A stretch of 64,000 nt of DNA from Sipunculus nudus (lineage: Eukaryota > Annelida > Sipuncula > Golfingiida > Sipunculidae): the NCBI GenBank assembly GCA_026874595.1, contig CM049307.1, positions 58,904,870-58,968,869 of the forward strand, in the 5' to 3' direction. The position numbers were made by a program, and so were the translations under genes. How positions within the stretch are numbered: the stretch's first letter is position 1; every line of letters begins with the position of its first letter. The notes below the pieces were generated by a model. The model ran no database searches and was not told the origin of the DNA. It saw nothing but the letters and a program-made list of their open reading frames with translations. Of the stretch, positions 13,199 to 25,522 are shown piece by piece.

Positions 13199-13441
13199 AC
13201 AGAAATCCCTCTCACTCATTCCCCCTGGCATTGTTTATATTTAATGATTATTGGAATATTACCCACACTTGTTTTGAGACAGGTTGATCAGATTTCAGCC
13301 AGATTTATGCAGAACTGGTTTTCCATATGCTGAGTTGACATGGGCAGAGTTCACTGATATTGTTTCTGATAGATGGCGCTGTGATAACCCCTTTGGGAAA
13401 TAATGTCAAATTTCTTTTACAAATTTTCCCCATTGGACATA

Positions 13442-14504
13442 CCGTATTTATTCCAATTTGGCGATCCCTCTTATTTCTCGACCCCAAATATATTTTGAAA
13501 GCATAATTTCTAAAATGACTCTAATTTCGCGACTGCCGACGATGTTTTCTGTCGACGATGTTAAGGTGAAATGGGCACGGGCACCACAGTTTGTATCTGA
13601 CTAGATTCTTATTACATTGAGCATCCACATCAAACTTGTTTCCAATAAAATTTTTGAAGATACAAAGATGCGTTTTTCAAAATACATAAACATGATAAAG
13701 CGTTCAAGATCAAAATGGGTGTCCTTGACGGAGCAAACTCGTGTACCATTCTTGGTACGCACGTGCCTCGTGTGCAATTCACGTGGGATCTTTAGCAATA
13801 ATATTTAAACGTGCGGGTACCCGCAATGGAACAACAGTTGGAACTGTCATATTAAGTTTAAACGACCCCGGTTAGTTTTTGGATGGGTGACCGCACGTAC
13901 CAAACAGGGCCCGATCGAGGGCACGTGAGCTAGGACCATTTCCGGTCGTATATATATTAAAGCGCCTTTACTTTCCTATATTTATTAAGTATTATGCAAA
14001 TAAAAGTTATCTGATTATAGGCAGTTATTTTCTATAAAGTCTTCTTCCAACTTCCGTGCAGCTGCTTGTCCCTTTTCGGCCCGCCGATATCGCCGCCTGG
14101 TGGGTTAACTTGAAACAGCTGATAGTTACATGAGTTGCCATCTATATCAAGTGATCGTACCAATACGCGAAGTAGTGATCATTTTGTGAAGTGATTGAGC
14201 TTAGTTTGATTAATCATTTGCGGACTCCGTATAATTCATGTGACGGTTGGAAGCCTGATTGTAGGAAATACTGTTAAGCTAACAAAACAAACTGATAAAC
14301 AACCAAATTATCACTCAATTCATACGACCGCTCGAGTGTCAGAGCGGCTCTGCGTCTCTACGGAAGATTATCAAACCGCATGCCTCTAAAATCTCGACCA
14401 CTGCAAATTCTGCAGGAAGATAATTTTCAAATATCCTAAAATTTATCTCGACCTCTGAGAAAATTAATTATTTTTAAGTGGTCGCCAAATTAGAATAAAT
14501 ACGG
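13442..14504. mobile_element. DNA transposon with terminal inverted repeats, TA target duplication
   Basis: Left end CCGTATTTATTCCAATTTGG and right end (inverse) CCGTATTTATTCTAATTTGG are near-perfect inverted repeats of at least 20 bases, continuing with GCGA. TA flanks both ends (13440-13441 and 14505-14506), as expected of the Tc1/mariner/pogo superfamily. No transposase is seen, so it is non-autonomous. It starts 243 bases after the PTCD1 stop codon, so it may lie in the 3' UTR; ATAAAATTTT near 13644 inside it could act as a polyadenylation signal. Confidence 0.75.
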
Positions 14505-14584
14505 TACTTAACATCATTCCCAACTGTTCAAGAGTAAAAACCTGGCATTTCTGAGACATGACCGCAAAGGAGTAGCTTGACAAT

Positions 14585-14695
14585 TGTTGAGTACCACTGT
14601 TGTCTGAGTACCACCATCATCCGAGTACCACCGTCGTCTGAGTACCACTTGTCCGAGAACCACCCTTGTCTTAGTACCACCGTCGTCTGAGTTTC
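14585..14695. repeat. Short tandem repeat, unit about 19 bp (GAGTACCACCGTCGTCT)
   Basis: Five to six imperfect copies of GAGTACCACCGTCGTCT in tandem just downstream of the 13442-14504 element. Confidence 0.8.
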
Positions 14696-14699
14696 ATAG

Positions 14700-15703
14700 A
14701 AATGAGAAAAGCTTTGATCTTCACAAAGTGTATGTTCCCTTCCCTGCCTCAGATATCTGAATATAAACAGCTTGAATATAGTTACATTGATCTGAAATCC
14801 ACTCTCTGTGTTTGTACATAGTTGAACTGCTCATGAGAAGTCTTGATTATAAGAAATTCTTCACACAGGAAGACAAAGTTTGGTATAGTGAATTTTGTGT
14901 TTTGAACCATTGTCTTTCCAATACTTCTGCCTGTGAATACTATTGTATAAAGTATTCTTACACTTGCAGGTTTAGGAGTGCCAGGTTGTTCAGCAATCCC
15001 CCCCCCCCCCCTTTTTTTTTTCAAAGATCATGGATAAGTTTCTGTTTTCTGCACAAGTATACCGTTTTCCCTCTGATGGTTATGCAACCTAAGCCTTTAA
15101 AAGTTATATTTACAGCCCCTCTGCAGGGCTGAAAAGGGTACCTAACTTGTCCTCAAGTATTTAACAGGCATTGTAGACTCAGAATTGAGAGCTTTTACCG
15201 GAAAAAAAAATGTATAAATTTGACATGGTCAATCGCAGATTTCTTTCCCATCCCTTTCTGTGTATTTATGTATAGACTGATTTTGTACACATGTATATAT
15301 AATAATAAATTTGTTTCATATTGCTTAATATGTCTCTGGTGTTTATTTCAGTATAAAAAAAACTACACAACACTTTGACACTTAACACAAAATAAACTTT
15401 ATTACACTGAATATAATCTAAAATAAAAAAAAAAAGTTATTGAGCTCGTAATTTTAAATTTCCTGTCATTTTAAGAATGTACAACCACTGCAATAAAATG
15501 TTAATTTCCCCCGTCCATATATTTGAAAAAGCTTTAAAGGCCATTATCTGGGCTAGCTCCCAAGGTAGTGGGGCAAAAAAGGTCTGGTTTGGTAGTAATT
15601 AATTGATGAATTATGCAACCAAATGGCAGAGCAGCATATACTGAAATACAGGTAGGGTACAAAGCATCTTGTATCATATCACATTCATTCTAACTCTGCT
15701 TTA
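14700..15703. other. Intergenic, with possible transcript 3' ends
   Basis: No gene recognised. It includes a poly-C/poly-T run at 15000-15020. AATAATAAATTTG near 15299 on the plus strand could end a long PTCD1 3' UTR. On the minus strand TAATAAAGTTTATTTTG near 15385-15401 could end an unseen minus-strand transcript. Both are guesses from hexamers alone. Confidence 0.3.
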
Positions 15704-18700
15704 ACAAGTGACCCATGGGTCATGATGCTCAGCTGACTCAGAAGAAATTCACAAAACAATTTTTATCATCTGAATGCCAAATTTTGTAGGTGGTATCCCC
15801 ATTCAAAACAAGGGACCCACGGGTCACTGTGCTCAGCTGAAGTTGACCCTGAAGGTAAAAATCTAAAATAATATCAAATGGAGATAAAGTGTAAGAAGAA
15901 GAGGTAATAAAGGCCATGGTTGTTTTATATGACTGGTTTGTATTGATGAGTAAGAAATTGTTGCAAATAATATTTTGTGACCTGACCATGTGTTTCCTAA
16001 TGCTGAAACTGAAGCATGTGAGCAGTTTGTGAACAAATGATCTGTACTATTACCATGATCATTAGTTGGCTTTTTGATTAACTGTTGACATTTAAGTAGT
16101 TTACACATTTGTTCAACTGGATCTATTTTTTTGTATACTCTATATTATAAAATATGTATTTTTTTATGAAATGTATACAGTTGAAATATAACTAATTAAC
16201 AACATAAAACAGGGCAAACAAGGCCTGATCTCAAATTCTGCTGAGACAGGAAAATAATGAACAAATGTTTGTATTAAATCCCCATTTTTTTATCACATTA
16301 ATTTTTTTTTAATTTAAGTTTATATTTCCAACATGTCCAATATAACATATATATCTGAATATAAAAGATTCATAATTCTCAATTGCGTCATCATAAATCT
16401 CAATCTTGTCAGATAACACCACATCATGCATACAAATGTTCATTTATTTTTTACCACAAGAATATATCTTTTAAATCTGCAAAACAATAAATATCTAAAA
16501 ATAATACTTGATTTAGATTTCACAATTTTTAGTTGTGTCTTAATTTATCCATAATGTGCTTCATATTTTATAAATTTAAGCATACTGATGGGTTCAATTA
16601 TATTTGTTAAAATCATTTAAAAGAAAATTGATTTCTTTAAAAATGCTACATTACAAAACATTGCATCTTCTGGATTACACCTTGAATTACTTTTTCAAGG
16701 AAAGTTTTTGCATATCGGAGTGGAAACAGCATCACAATTAAGGAGGTACAGTGAAAACAATAACAATTACTGCATAACACTTGGTGGGTTGGGTTTGCAG
16801 GGGGGGGGGAGATTAGGGTGGTGATATGAGAATAACTGTACACCTGTCACACCAGGGGATCTCCCCCAGTGACTGTAACAAATCAGAAACCCTGGCATAG
16901 CTGACTTCCAGTGACCTGGAGTGGGACCCTGTATCTATAATCTGTAATCAAAGCAAATAACTATAATAGAGCCTGAAGAAAAAAATCAATAACTAGCTTA
17001 ATTTTCAAGCTTTTATTTTCAGATTTAAACAAATAAAATATTTATGTTTACATGCTGTGAAAATTAAATCAATGGTACTTACAGGAAAAAAAACATGCCA
17101 TGGTCAAAGTTGGGCAAAATTTAAGGTACTGATTTTATTTTTATGCTAATAACTTAAAACATTTTCAAAATTCAGATCTAATTTAGGGTAAACAATTGAA
17201 TCTTAATTAAACAAAATTAAATACTTGGGGGGGAAAATAGACTCTAGTTTCAAAATTTTTCATGTTAAGTGAGTAAATATTTTTCCTGATTTTTTACAAA
17301 GTCCATTATGTTCGGGCCCATAACTTAAAGAATTTATACTTAACAGACTTAATTTCTAGCATGTACATAGGAACTATATAGAGGAATATTTATGGTAAAT
17401 ATGAGGAAAAACAGATGAGTGGTTTTGATATTAGGCAGTAGTGTGAAAATAGGTTTTTAATAAAAAAAAAAATTGATATTAGCTGAAGTGTGAAAATAGG
17501 TTTTTAATAAAAAAATTGAGGTTTTTCCTTTATTTCTCAAAGGAACGGAGTTGCAAAGACCCAGTTTTTGGCTTGGTAGGAGATCTTGGGGACATCTAAC
17601 ATTATGCTGAATTTTGGATTCCTAGGTCTTACGGTTTCAAAACGTGCCACATCTACTGACAGACAACGGACAATGGACCATGACTATAGCTCAGATGACT
17701 TAGAGTCAGCTGAAAAAGCTTAGCTTGGAGGAAATGGGTAACAGAGACCTAAATGTCGAGTATGAAGATTCTAGGTGCAATGGTTACAATTTGTGCCCTG
17801 TTAACAGACAACCACACCTTTGAGGGTCTCAAAAATAGAGAAAAAAAATCAAGGTGGCAACACCAGTCTGCAGGAACTGATGAAACACTCTATAATGAAT
17901 ATGCATCCACAGAATCATGTTGATCAATGCATTAGTTGTTCAGATACTGGAGCTTTTGTAACAAATTTTTAATTATTCTGGGGTGGGGGGGGGGGGGTTC
18001 ATCTGAGCCCTAAAGGTCAGAGGATATGGGTAACAGAGACCTAATATCAGGGTTCTAAGGAGATTTTTCATGGACCTCCCCAGATGTCAAAATAAAAGAT
18101 TCTAAATGCAATGGTTATAATTTGTCCCCTGTTAACAGGCAACCACAATTTTGAAAGTCTCAAAAATAGAGAAAAAAATCCTAAAAAATAAAAATATACA
18201 GGTGGAGCCACTAGTCTGCAGACACTGATGAAACACCCCATGATCAATATCCATGCAAAGAATCATGGTGATAAGTGCATTATTTGTTCAGATACTTGAG
18301 CTTTTGTATCAAATTTTTAATTATTCTGAGGGACACTTCGGAGCCCCATAGCTTGAAGGATATGGTTAAACAGACCTAATTTCAGGTTTCAAAGGAGACT
18401 TTTCATGGGCCTCCCAGCATGTCAAGAAAGAAGATTTAAGGTTCAGTCTTTTCAGTTTGTGCCATGTTAACAGATGACTGCATCTTTTAAGGTCTCAAAA
18501 ATAGAGAAAAAAATTGTAAAAAAATAGAAAAAATACAGGTGGCACCACCAGCCTGCAGAAACTGATGAAACACCCCATGATCAATATCCATGCAAAGAAT
18601 CATGGTGATAAGTGCATTATTTGTCTAGATACTTTAGCTTTTGTATCAAATTTTCCATTATTTTGGGGGGTACTTTGGAGCCCTATAACTCAAAAGTTAT

Positions 18701-18880
18701 GGGTAACAGAGACCTGATTTCTGGTTTCCAAGGAGATTTTTTACATGGACCTCCCTAGATTTGAAGTAAGAAGATTTCAGAGCCAGCGGTTATGATTTGT
18801 GCCTGGTTAAAGGACAGACAGACGGATGCCAAACAAAGAGTGATCGCTATAGCTCAGATGACTTTCAGTCACAGCTAAAA
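15704..18880 (-). repeat. Composite dispersed repeat with palindromic ends (minus orientation)
   Basis: The left end has AAGTGACCCATGGGTCAT followed by GATGCTCAGCTGACTC; a related copy of this end (GGGACCCACGGGTCAC) occurs near 15809. Plus-oriented ends of the same family, seen as ATGGACCATGACTATAGCTC with AGTCAGCTGA near 17674-17722 and again as CGCTATAGCTCAGATGACTT near 18843-18880, bound the right side. The body at 16980-17590 is the inverse of the body at 53440-53940 and 62640-63050. At least two related elements are probably fused here with a tandem array between them. Confidence 0.65.
17723..18800. repeat. Tandem repeat, unit about 340 bp, roughly three copies
   Basis: The marker CTGCAG(A/G)AACTGATGAAACAC recurs near 17866, 18215 and 18554. 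Each unit carries GGTAACAGAGACCTAAT, AGGAGA(C/T)TTTTCATGG, GTGCCCTGTTAACAG and TCAAAAATAGAGAAAAAAAT-like blocks. Another copy begins near 63760 and runs off the window end. Confidence 0.75.
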
Positions 18881-20930
18881 ACAACACAAAATATGATGAA
18901 GCACCACTGGCTACTAGCATACTTTATAGGCAAACAAACAACATATGCATTCTCTCTTGGTAAACACGCTCCTTACTGAGACACTGATGCTCAGGTAGCT
19001 CTTCAATTCCCTTTTTAATTTCTACCAACTTTTGAGATAAAATTGGCACAGCCACATTTAATTAATTTTGGCTGATCAGTTATGCAGTAACAGGGTACAT
19101 AGGGTGAACTCAGGGAGTTTTCAGTGTATTAAGTTTGAAAGGTGATTTTATCTATATCCTAAATCTGTTTGATTCAAGATGTAATGCCCTCTTGTAGTGA
19201 AATCCTTCAAAATAATTCAAAATAACACTGCTTAAAGGGGCCTATTCTATTATCTGACATCTGTTAACTAAAGATAATCCATTGAACCTTTTATAAAAAT
19301 AGGACAGAAAACACTGGTCCCTCCACACACACACTTTTTGTTTTGTTTACATCAATGTGTTTATAATATGGGGGTCCAGCAATAATAATCCAAACACATT
19401 CAACAAGAACATCTGGCAGCAAGTCAGACAAATCAGTTTTTCAAGGGCGTTTGCAACTAGTGACCTTTCAACTTACATTTCACTGCATTTTTTCAGCACT
19501 GCTGTGTTTACTAACAGCTAGTAGATAAACAAGCTCATGCATCCATCACAGAGGCATTATAAGAACATTTCTGAAATGGAATTACCAAGACTTCATTAAT
19601 ACTAGTATTTAGCGAGGGTAAGCCAGAAATCAAACAAGTTCAATAGAAAGGGTAGATTAATAGCGGTCTTAAAGAAACATAGTTTAGATACAAGGTAATG
19701 TAAGAGGGTATGATTCAAGAGGAACTGACCTATCCATGAACTCTATGTGACCTTAATCACATATTTATTCAATAAATAATCATAAGCACTGGACTAACGA
19801 GCAACCAATCAGGTGACCTTAAACATTGTAAATTGTCAATCATCTGACATAAATAAAATTTTGCATAATTTGACAGAGCTCAGTCAAACAGTACATGTGT
19901 AGTCTGTAAATACTTTCAGTACCCATGTGGCATGTTTCAAGGATATTTTTATATAGAAAGGAGACAGTATAAAAAGTTCTAGTCTGAAGTTGCAGGAGAC
20001 ATTCCTCCGACTACGGAGTGAATATTAATGTCTTACCTGGCACTTAATTCATACGAGACAAATAATCCAAAATATTGCAAGACAGTCCATAATGACTGCG
20101 ATATAGTAAACAATGGTCAGGTGATACCAGTTGATGACGTCAGTCAATATGACATCATGCATTATTGACCTTTGTGACTTCATTATTATGTTGTAAGAAG
20201 CTCTCGCTACCATGGGCATGGAAGACCTTATGTGTAGGACCTTTTTCTGGGCTCATTATAATAATAACTTAAAAGAGTGGAGCATTTGGGCTGTGGTGGA
20301 TAGGTCAATTGCAGACGAGTTCAGGGGTGGTGTATTACCTTATTTATTCTCTGCAAAATCATTCAAACGCAAACAAAAAATCCAAGTTAACATAAAATAA
20401 CTCGAGACTTCTCATGATTGAATAACATATTTATTTTGTTTCATACTGGGAGCACACACACCACAGTCATCATCAAATAAGTCTCCTTTCAAACACAGAC
20501 TATAAAGAATGGGAGAATAAAAATAACAGATACAATATTCTCTAAATCATATGATGATATGGTTGTCACACAATTCAAAAAACAATTCTTAGCAGTTAAA
20601 TGTTGCAACATTTTCTTTAAAGCAGGAATCAAATATATACAGTTGTGCACATAGTTCATCAGCAGCCCACAGGATGGCACCACCTGTCATTTGCATTCTG
20701 ATTCACTTTGTTTTGTACATTTTGCAGAATTCACGTTTGAAAAAACGTGGACTTATTTCAATGTTTTTATGAAGGACACAAATCTTAATAACACTTCTGC
20801 TCGCACAGTTGATATAAAAACCTATGATTTATACCTAATATATGGTCATCTAAGATAATGCTCTCTTTGTTCAGAAATTCAATGTATGAAAAGATATGAC
20901 CTTTCTGCACTTTGTAAATGTATCTTTCAT
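18881..20930. other. Intergenic, nothing recognised
   Basis: AT-rich sequence with no exon, element end or array that I can support. The open frame at 20212-20400 shows no recognisable family. Confidence 0.45.
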
Positions 20931-20934
20931 TGAT

Positions 20935-21765
20935 CCTTTTGTACTTAAAGTGATACACTGGTGGATCACTGATCCTCTGCACTTAGTCACACTGATCCTT
21001 TCATACATCAGTAGAGCGCTGATCCTTTCATACATCGTTGAATCACTGATCCTTTGCACTTAAGTGACACTGATCCTTTCATGGATCGATGGATCACTGA
21101 TGTGCTGCACTCAAGTGACACACTGGTCCTTTTATAATTGGTGGATCTCTGTTCCTTTAAGTGACATACAGATCCTTTTATAATTGGTGGATCGCTGATC
21201 ATTCATGTGACAAACTGATCCTTTTATAATTGGTGGATTGCTAATCCTTTAAGTGACACACTTATCCTTTTATAATTGGTGGATCACTGATCTTTTGCAC
21301 TTAAGTGACACCCTGATCCTTTTAAAATTGCCGGATCACTGATCCTTTAAGTGACACACTGATCCTTTGATACACTGGGGCATCACTGACCCTTTGCACT
21401 TAAGTGACACACTGATCCTTTTAAAATTGGTGGATCACTGACCTTTTGCACTTGAGTGACACACTGATCCTTAATAACTGGTGGATGGCTGATACTTTAA
21501 ATGACACACTGATCCCTTTATAATTGGTGGATCGCTGATCCTTTAAGTGACACACTGATCCTTTTATACACTGGGGCATCACTGACCCTTTGCATTTAAG
21601 TGACACATACTTTTATAATTGGTGGATCACTGACCTTTTGCACTTGAGTGACACACTGATCCTTTTATAATTGGTGGATCGCTGATCCTTTAAGTGACAC
21701 ACTGATCCCTTTATACATTAGAGGACCACTGATCCTTTGTACTTAAGTGATATACTGGACTGATC
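20935..21765. repeat. GATCC-rich minisatellite
   Basis: Irregular tandem array of blocks TTTTATAATTGGTGGATC, GCTGATCCTTTAAGTGACAC and GATCCTTTGCACTTAAGTGA. Unit length varies (about 45 to 90 bases) because blocks are combined in different orders. About fifteen copies of the GTGGATC/CTGATCC core are present. Apparent minus-strand ORFs here are products of the repeat. Confidence 0.85.
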
Positions 21766-22940
21766 ATCAATAATGTGACAAACTCTGATCCTTGTTATTA
21801 CCTTAGTTATTTACATATCCTTGGAATCTGAGTGATACTGAGTGATTCATCAATCTGTGGGACTTTGGGAATTCAAGTGGACCCACCATCTCAAATATTT
21901 AAGTATTGTTGAAAACAAAGTATATTAACCAGTGTGACAATTTTATATACTTTTTTTATGTAACAACCACTGAACAGCAGCCTATTACAAAGCCCAATTC
22001 AAGCTAGTGTGTAATAAAAAAAGAAACAATTCCACTTAGTGGAAACAATTTTCCCCCCAAGTATGTGCATATATTTATGTACATTATGAATAAATGACAA
22101 ATCATAGAAACAATTATGTACTGTGGACGAAAATTGGAGGCAGGAGAATTAAAAAATACAGCATGTGTAACCCAGGAAAATGTAAAAAAAACAACCCTGG
22201 TATGGATAAAATACATCTGGCCTATACAAAATCATGAAGGAGTTGTGAGAATTCTACTGACACATGAGAAAATATATATTTCATAAGATACCTACCTTGA
22301 TACAAAATAACATGGAGTACATGAAACATAACAGAAAAACAGCATTTTTTTTTTAATTAATTCCCTTTGCAACTGTGTGATGTGTTGTATTATAACAAGT
22401 GCTGCCACTTAAGCAAAATGCAATCTACATTATATCATACACTCTTGCAATATTCGAATGCTTATCTTTTTGTCACTTTTTTAGACTTTTGTGTTTGTAC
22501 TGTAAAAATCAGAAAAGCATTTCTTACACACATTATGAAATTTATTTTATCTACTCCTGTCACATTTTTACTCAAAATTAATTAATGTTATTGAATTCAT
22601 ATACAAATAAACATACTTTAACAATTAAAATACCCTGCCTTTAGCTGTACTAGTGTTCTGTAACCTTATTATGAACTTTGACCTCATCTGTTATTCTTGA
22701 CTATGCTGTAATAAATTTATACATCAACATGCTACAGGCCTCCGTATAAGTATAATAAATAAATAAACATGATTTTAAATGAACCAACATGAGTAAACAT
22801 ATGTTATGATTTAAAATATTTATTCAGATGTGTATCACTGAATAACAAGAAAGTTCACATAAATAGCAAGCTGAAAGAACATCAGCATATCTGTATATCT
22901 GGATTACTGGAATACTATAAGAGCATTTAGCAGTTCAAAT
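21766..22940. other. Intergenic, nothing recognised
   Basis: AT-rich sequence between two tandem arrays. No gene or element recognised. Confidence 0.45.
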
Positions 22941-25522
22941 TAAGCTAAGATTCCTTGTGTACAGGATGCAGACCCTGAAAGCGGAATGCGGATAAAGATT
23001 TTTATGGACTTAATAAAGAAGGTGTGGTTCCATATGCATGGATCCTGCTTGCAGAATGCGGATAAAGATTGGTATTGATTTAATGAATATGGGGTAATTC
23101 CTTATGCATGGATCCTGCATGCGGAATGTGGATAAAGATTGGAAATTGACTTAATGAATACGGTGTGATTCCTTATGCGTGGATCCTGCATGCGGAATGC
23201 GGATAAAGATTGGTATTGACTTAAGCTAAGATTCCTTGTGTACAGGATGCAGACCCTGAAAGCGGAATGCGGATAAAGATTTTTATGGACTTAATAAAGA
23301 AGGTGTGGTTCCATATGCATGGATCCAGCTTGCAGAATGCGGATAAAGATTGGTATTGACTTAATGAATATGGGGTAATTCCTTATGCATGGATCCTGCA
23401 TGCAGAATGTGGATAAAGATTGGTATTGACTTAATGAATACGGTGTGATTCCTTATGCGTGGATCCTGCATGCGGAATGCGGATAAAGATTGGTATTGAC
23501 TTAATGAATACGGTGTGATTCCTTATGCCTGGATCCTGCATGCGCAAAGCAGATAAAGATTGGTACTGACTTAATGAATACGGTGTGATTCCTTATGCGT
23601 GGATCCTGCATGCGGAATGTAGATAAAGATTGGTATTGACTTAATGAATATGGTGTGATTCCTTATGCGTGGATCCTGCATGCGGAATGCGGATAAAGAT
23701 TGGTACTGACTCAATGAATACGGTGTGATTCCTTATGCGTGGATCCTGCATGCCGAATGTGGATAAAGATTGGTATTGACGTAATGAATACGGTGTGATT
23801 CCTTATGCGTGGATCCTGCATGCGGAATGTGGATAAAGATTGGTATTACCTTAATGAATACAGTGTGATTCCTTATGCATGGATCCTGCATGCGGAATGT
23901 GGATAAAGATTGGTATTGACTTAATGAATACAGTGTGATTCCTTATGCGTGGATCCTGCATGCGGAATGCAGATAAAGATTGGTATTGATTTAATGAATA
24001 TGGTGTGATTCCTTATGCGTGGATCCTGCATGCGGAATGCGGATAAAGATTGGTATTGACTTAATGAATATGGTGTGATTCCTTATGCGTGGATCCTGCA
24101 TGCGGATTGCGGATAAAGATTGGTACTGACTTAATGAATACGGTGTGATTCCTTATGCGTGGATCCTGCATGCGGAATGGGGATAAAGATTGGTATTGAC
24201 TTAATGAATACAGTGTGATTCCTTATGCATGGATCCTGCATGCGGAATGTGGATAAAGATTGGTATTGACTTAATGAATACGGTGTGATTCCTTATGCGT
24301 GGATCCTGCATGCGGAATAAGATTGGTATTGACTTAATGAATACGGTGTGATTCCTTATGCGTGGATCCTGCATGCAGAATGCAGATAAAGATTGGTATT
24401 GACTTAATGAATATGGTGTGATTCTTTATGCATGGATCCTGCATGCGGAATGCGAATAAAGATTGGAAATTGACTTAATGAATACGGTGTGATTCCTTAT
24501 GCATGGATCCTGCATGTGGAATGCGGATAAAGATTGGTTTTGACTTAATGAATATGGTGTGATTCCTTTTGCTTGGATCCTGCATGCGGAATGCGGATAA
24601 AGATTGGTATTGACTTAATGAATACGGTGTGATTCCTTATGCGTGGATCCTGCATGCGGAATGCAGATAAAGATTGGTATTGACTTAATGAATACGGTGT
24701 GATTCCTTATGCGTGGATCCTGCATGCGGAATGCGGATAAAGATTGGTATTGACTTAATGAATACAGTGTGATTCCTTAAGCGTGGATCCTGCATGGGGA
24801 ATGCGGATAAAGATTGGAAATTGACTTAATGAATACGGTATGATTCCTTATGCATGGATCCTGCATGCGGAATGCGGATAAAGATTGGTATTGACTTAAT
24901 GAATACGGTGTGATTCCTTATGCATGGATCCTGCATGCGGAATGCGGATAAAGATTGGTATTGACTTAATGAATACGGTGTGATTCCTTATGCGTGGATC
25001 CTGCATGCGGAATGCAGATAAAGATTGGTATTGACTTAATGAATACGGTGTGATTCCTTATGCGTGGATCCTGCATGCGGAATGCAGATAAAGATTGGTA
25101 TTGACTTAATGTATATCGCGTGATTCCTTATGCCTGGATCCGGCATGCGGAATGTGGATAAAGATTGGTATTGACTTAATGAATACGGTGTGATTCCTTA
25201 TGCGTGGATCCTGTGTGCGGAATGCTGATAAACATTGGTATTGACTTAATGAAAACTGTGTGATTCCTTAAGCGTGGATCCTGCATGCGGAATTCGGATA
25301 AAGATTGGTACTGACTTAATGAATATGGTGTGATTCCTCATGCGTGGATCCTGCATGCGGAATGTGGATAAAGATTGGTATTGACTTAATGAATACAGTG
25401 TGAGTCCTTATGCGTGGATCCTGCATGCGGAATGCTAATTACATGTTGCTGTGCCAGTACATATGAATCCCTAAACACACATTCCTCCTGCTGCATTCCA
25501 TGCATAAAGAATCTTAGCTTTA
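22941..25522. repeat. 70-bp satellite array (about 35 copies) between short inverted repeats
   Basis: From about 22965 to 25436 a 70-base unit repeats with high similarity. Its blocks are ATGCGGATAAAGATTGG, ATTGACTTAATGAATACGG, TGTGATTCCTTATGCG and TGGATCCTGCATGCGGA, so almost every copy has GGATCC next to the palindrome TGCATGC(A/G). The array is preceded by TAAGCTAAGATTCCTT (22941) and followed by its inverse, AAGAATCTTAGCTTTA (about 25507-25522). This suggests the whole array sits inside, or has expanded within, an inverted-repeat element. One copy near 24311 has an internal deletion of about ten bases. Confidence 0.92.

Noticed and set aside
14782-15132. Overlapping ORFs on both strands around a poly-C/poly-T tract
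   Set aside because: The homopolymer keeps frames open; no recognisable protein.
20212-20400. 62-codon ORF starting MGMEDLMCRTFFW as a small gene
   Set aside because: No homology recognised, no splice partners, no promoter or tail evidence.
21008-21606. Minus-strand ORFs with recurring ISDPPIIKGSVCHLK-type peptides
   Set aside because: Translation of the GATCC minisatellite; no sign of selection for coding.
22941-25436. Regular 70-base repetition resembling a CRISPR array
   Set aside because: There are no unique spacers; the whole 70-base unit repeats, no cas genes are present, and the context is eukaryotic. It is a satellite array.
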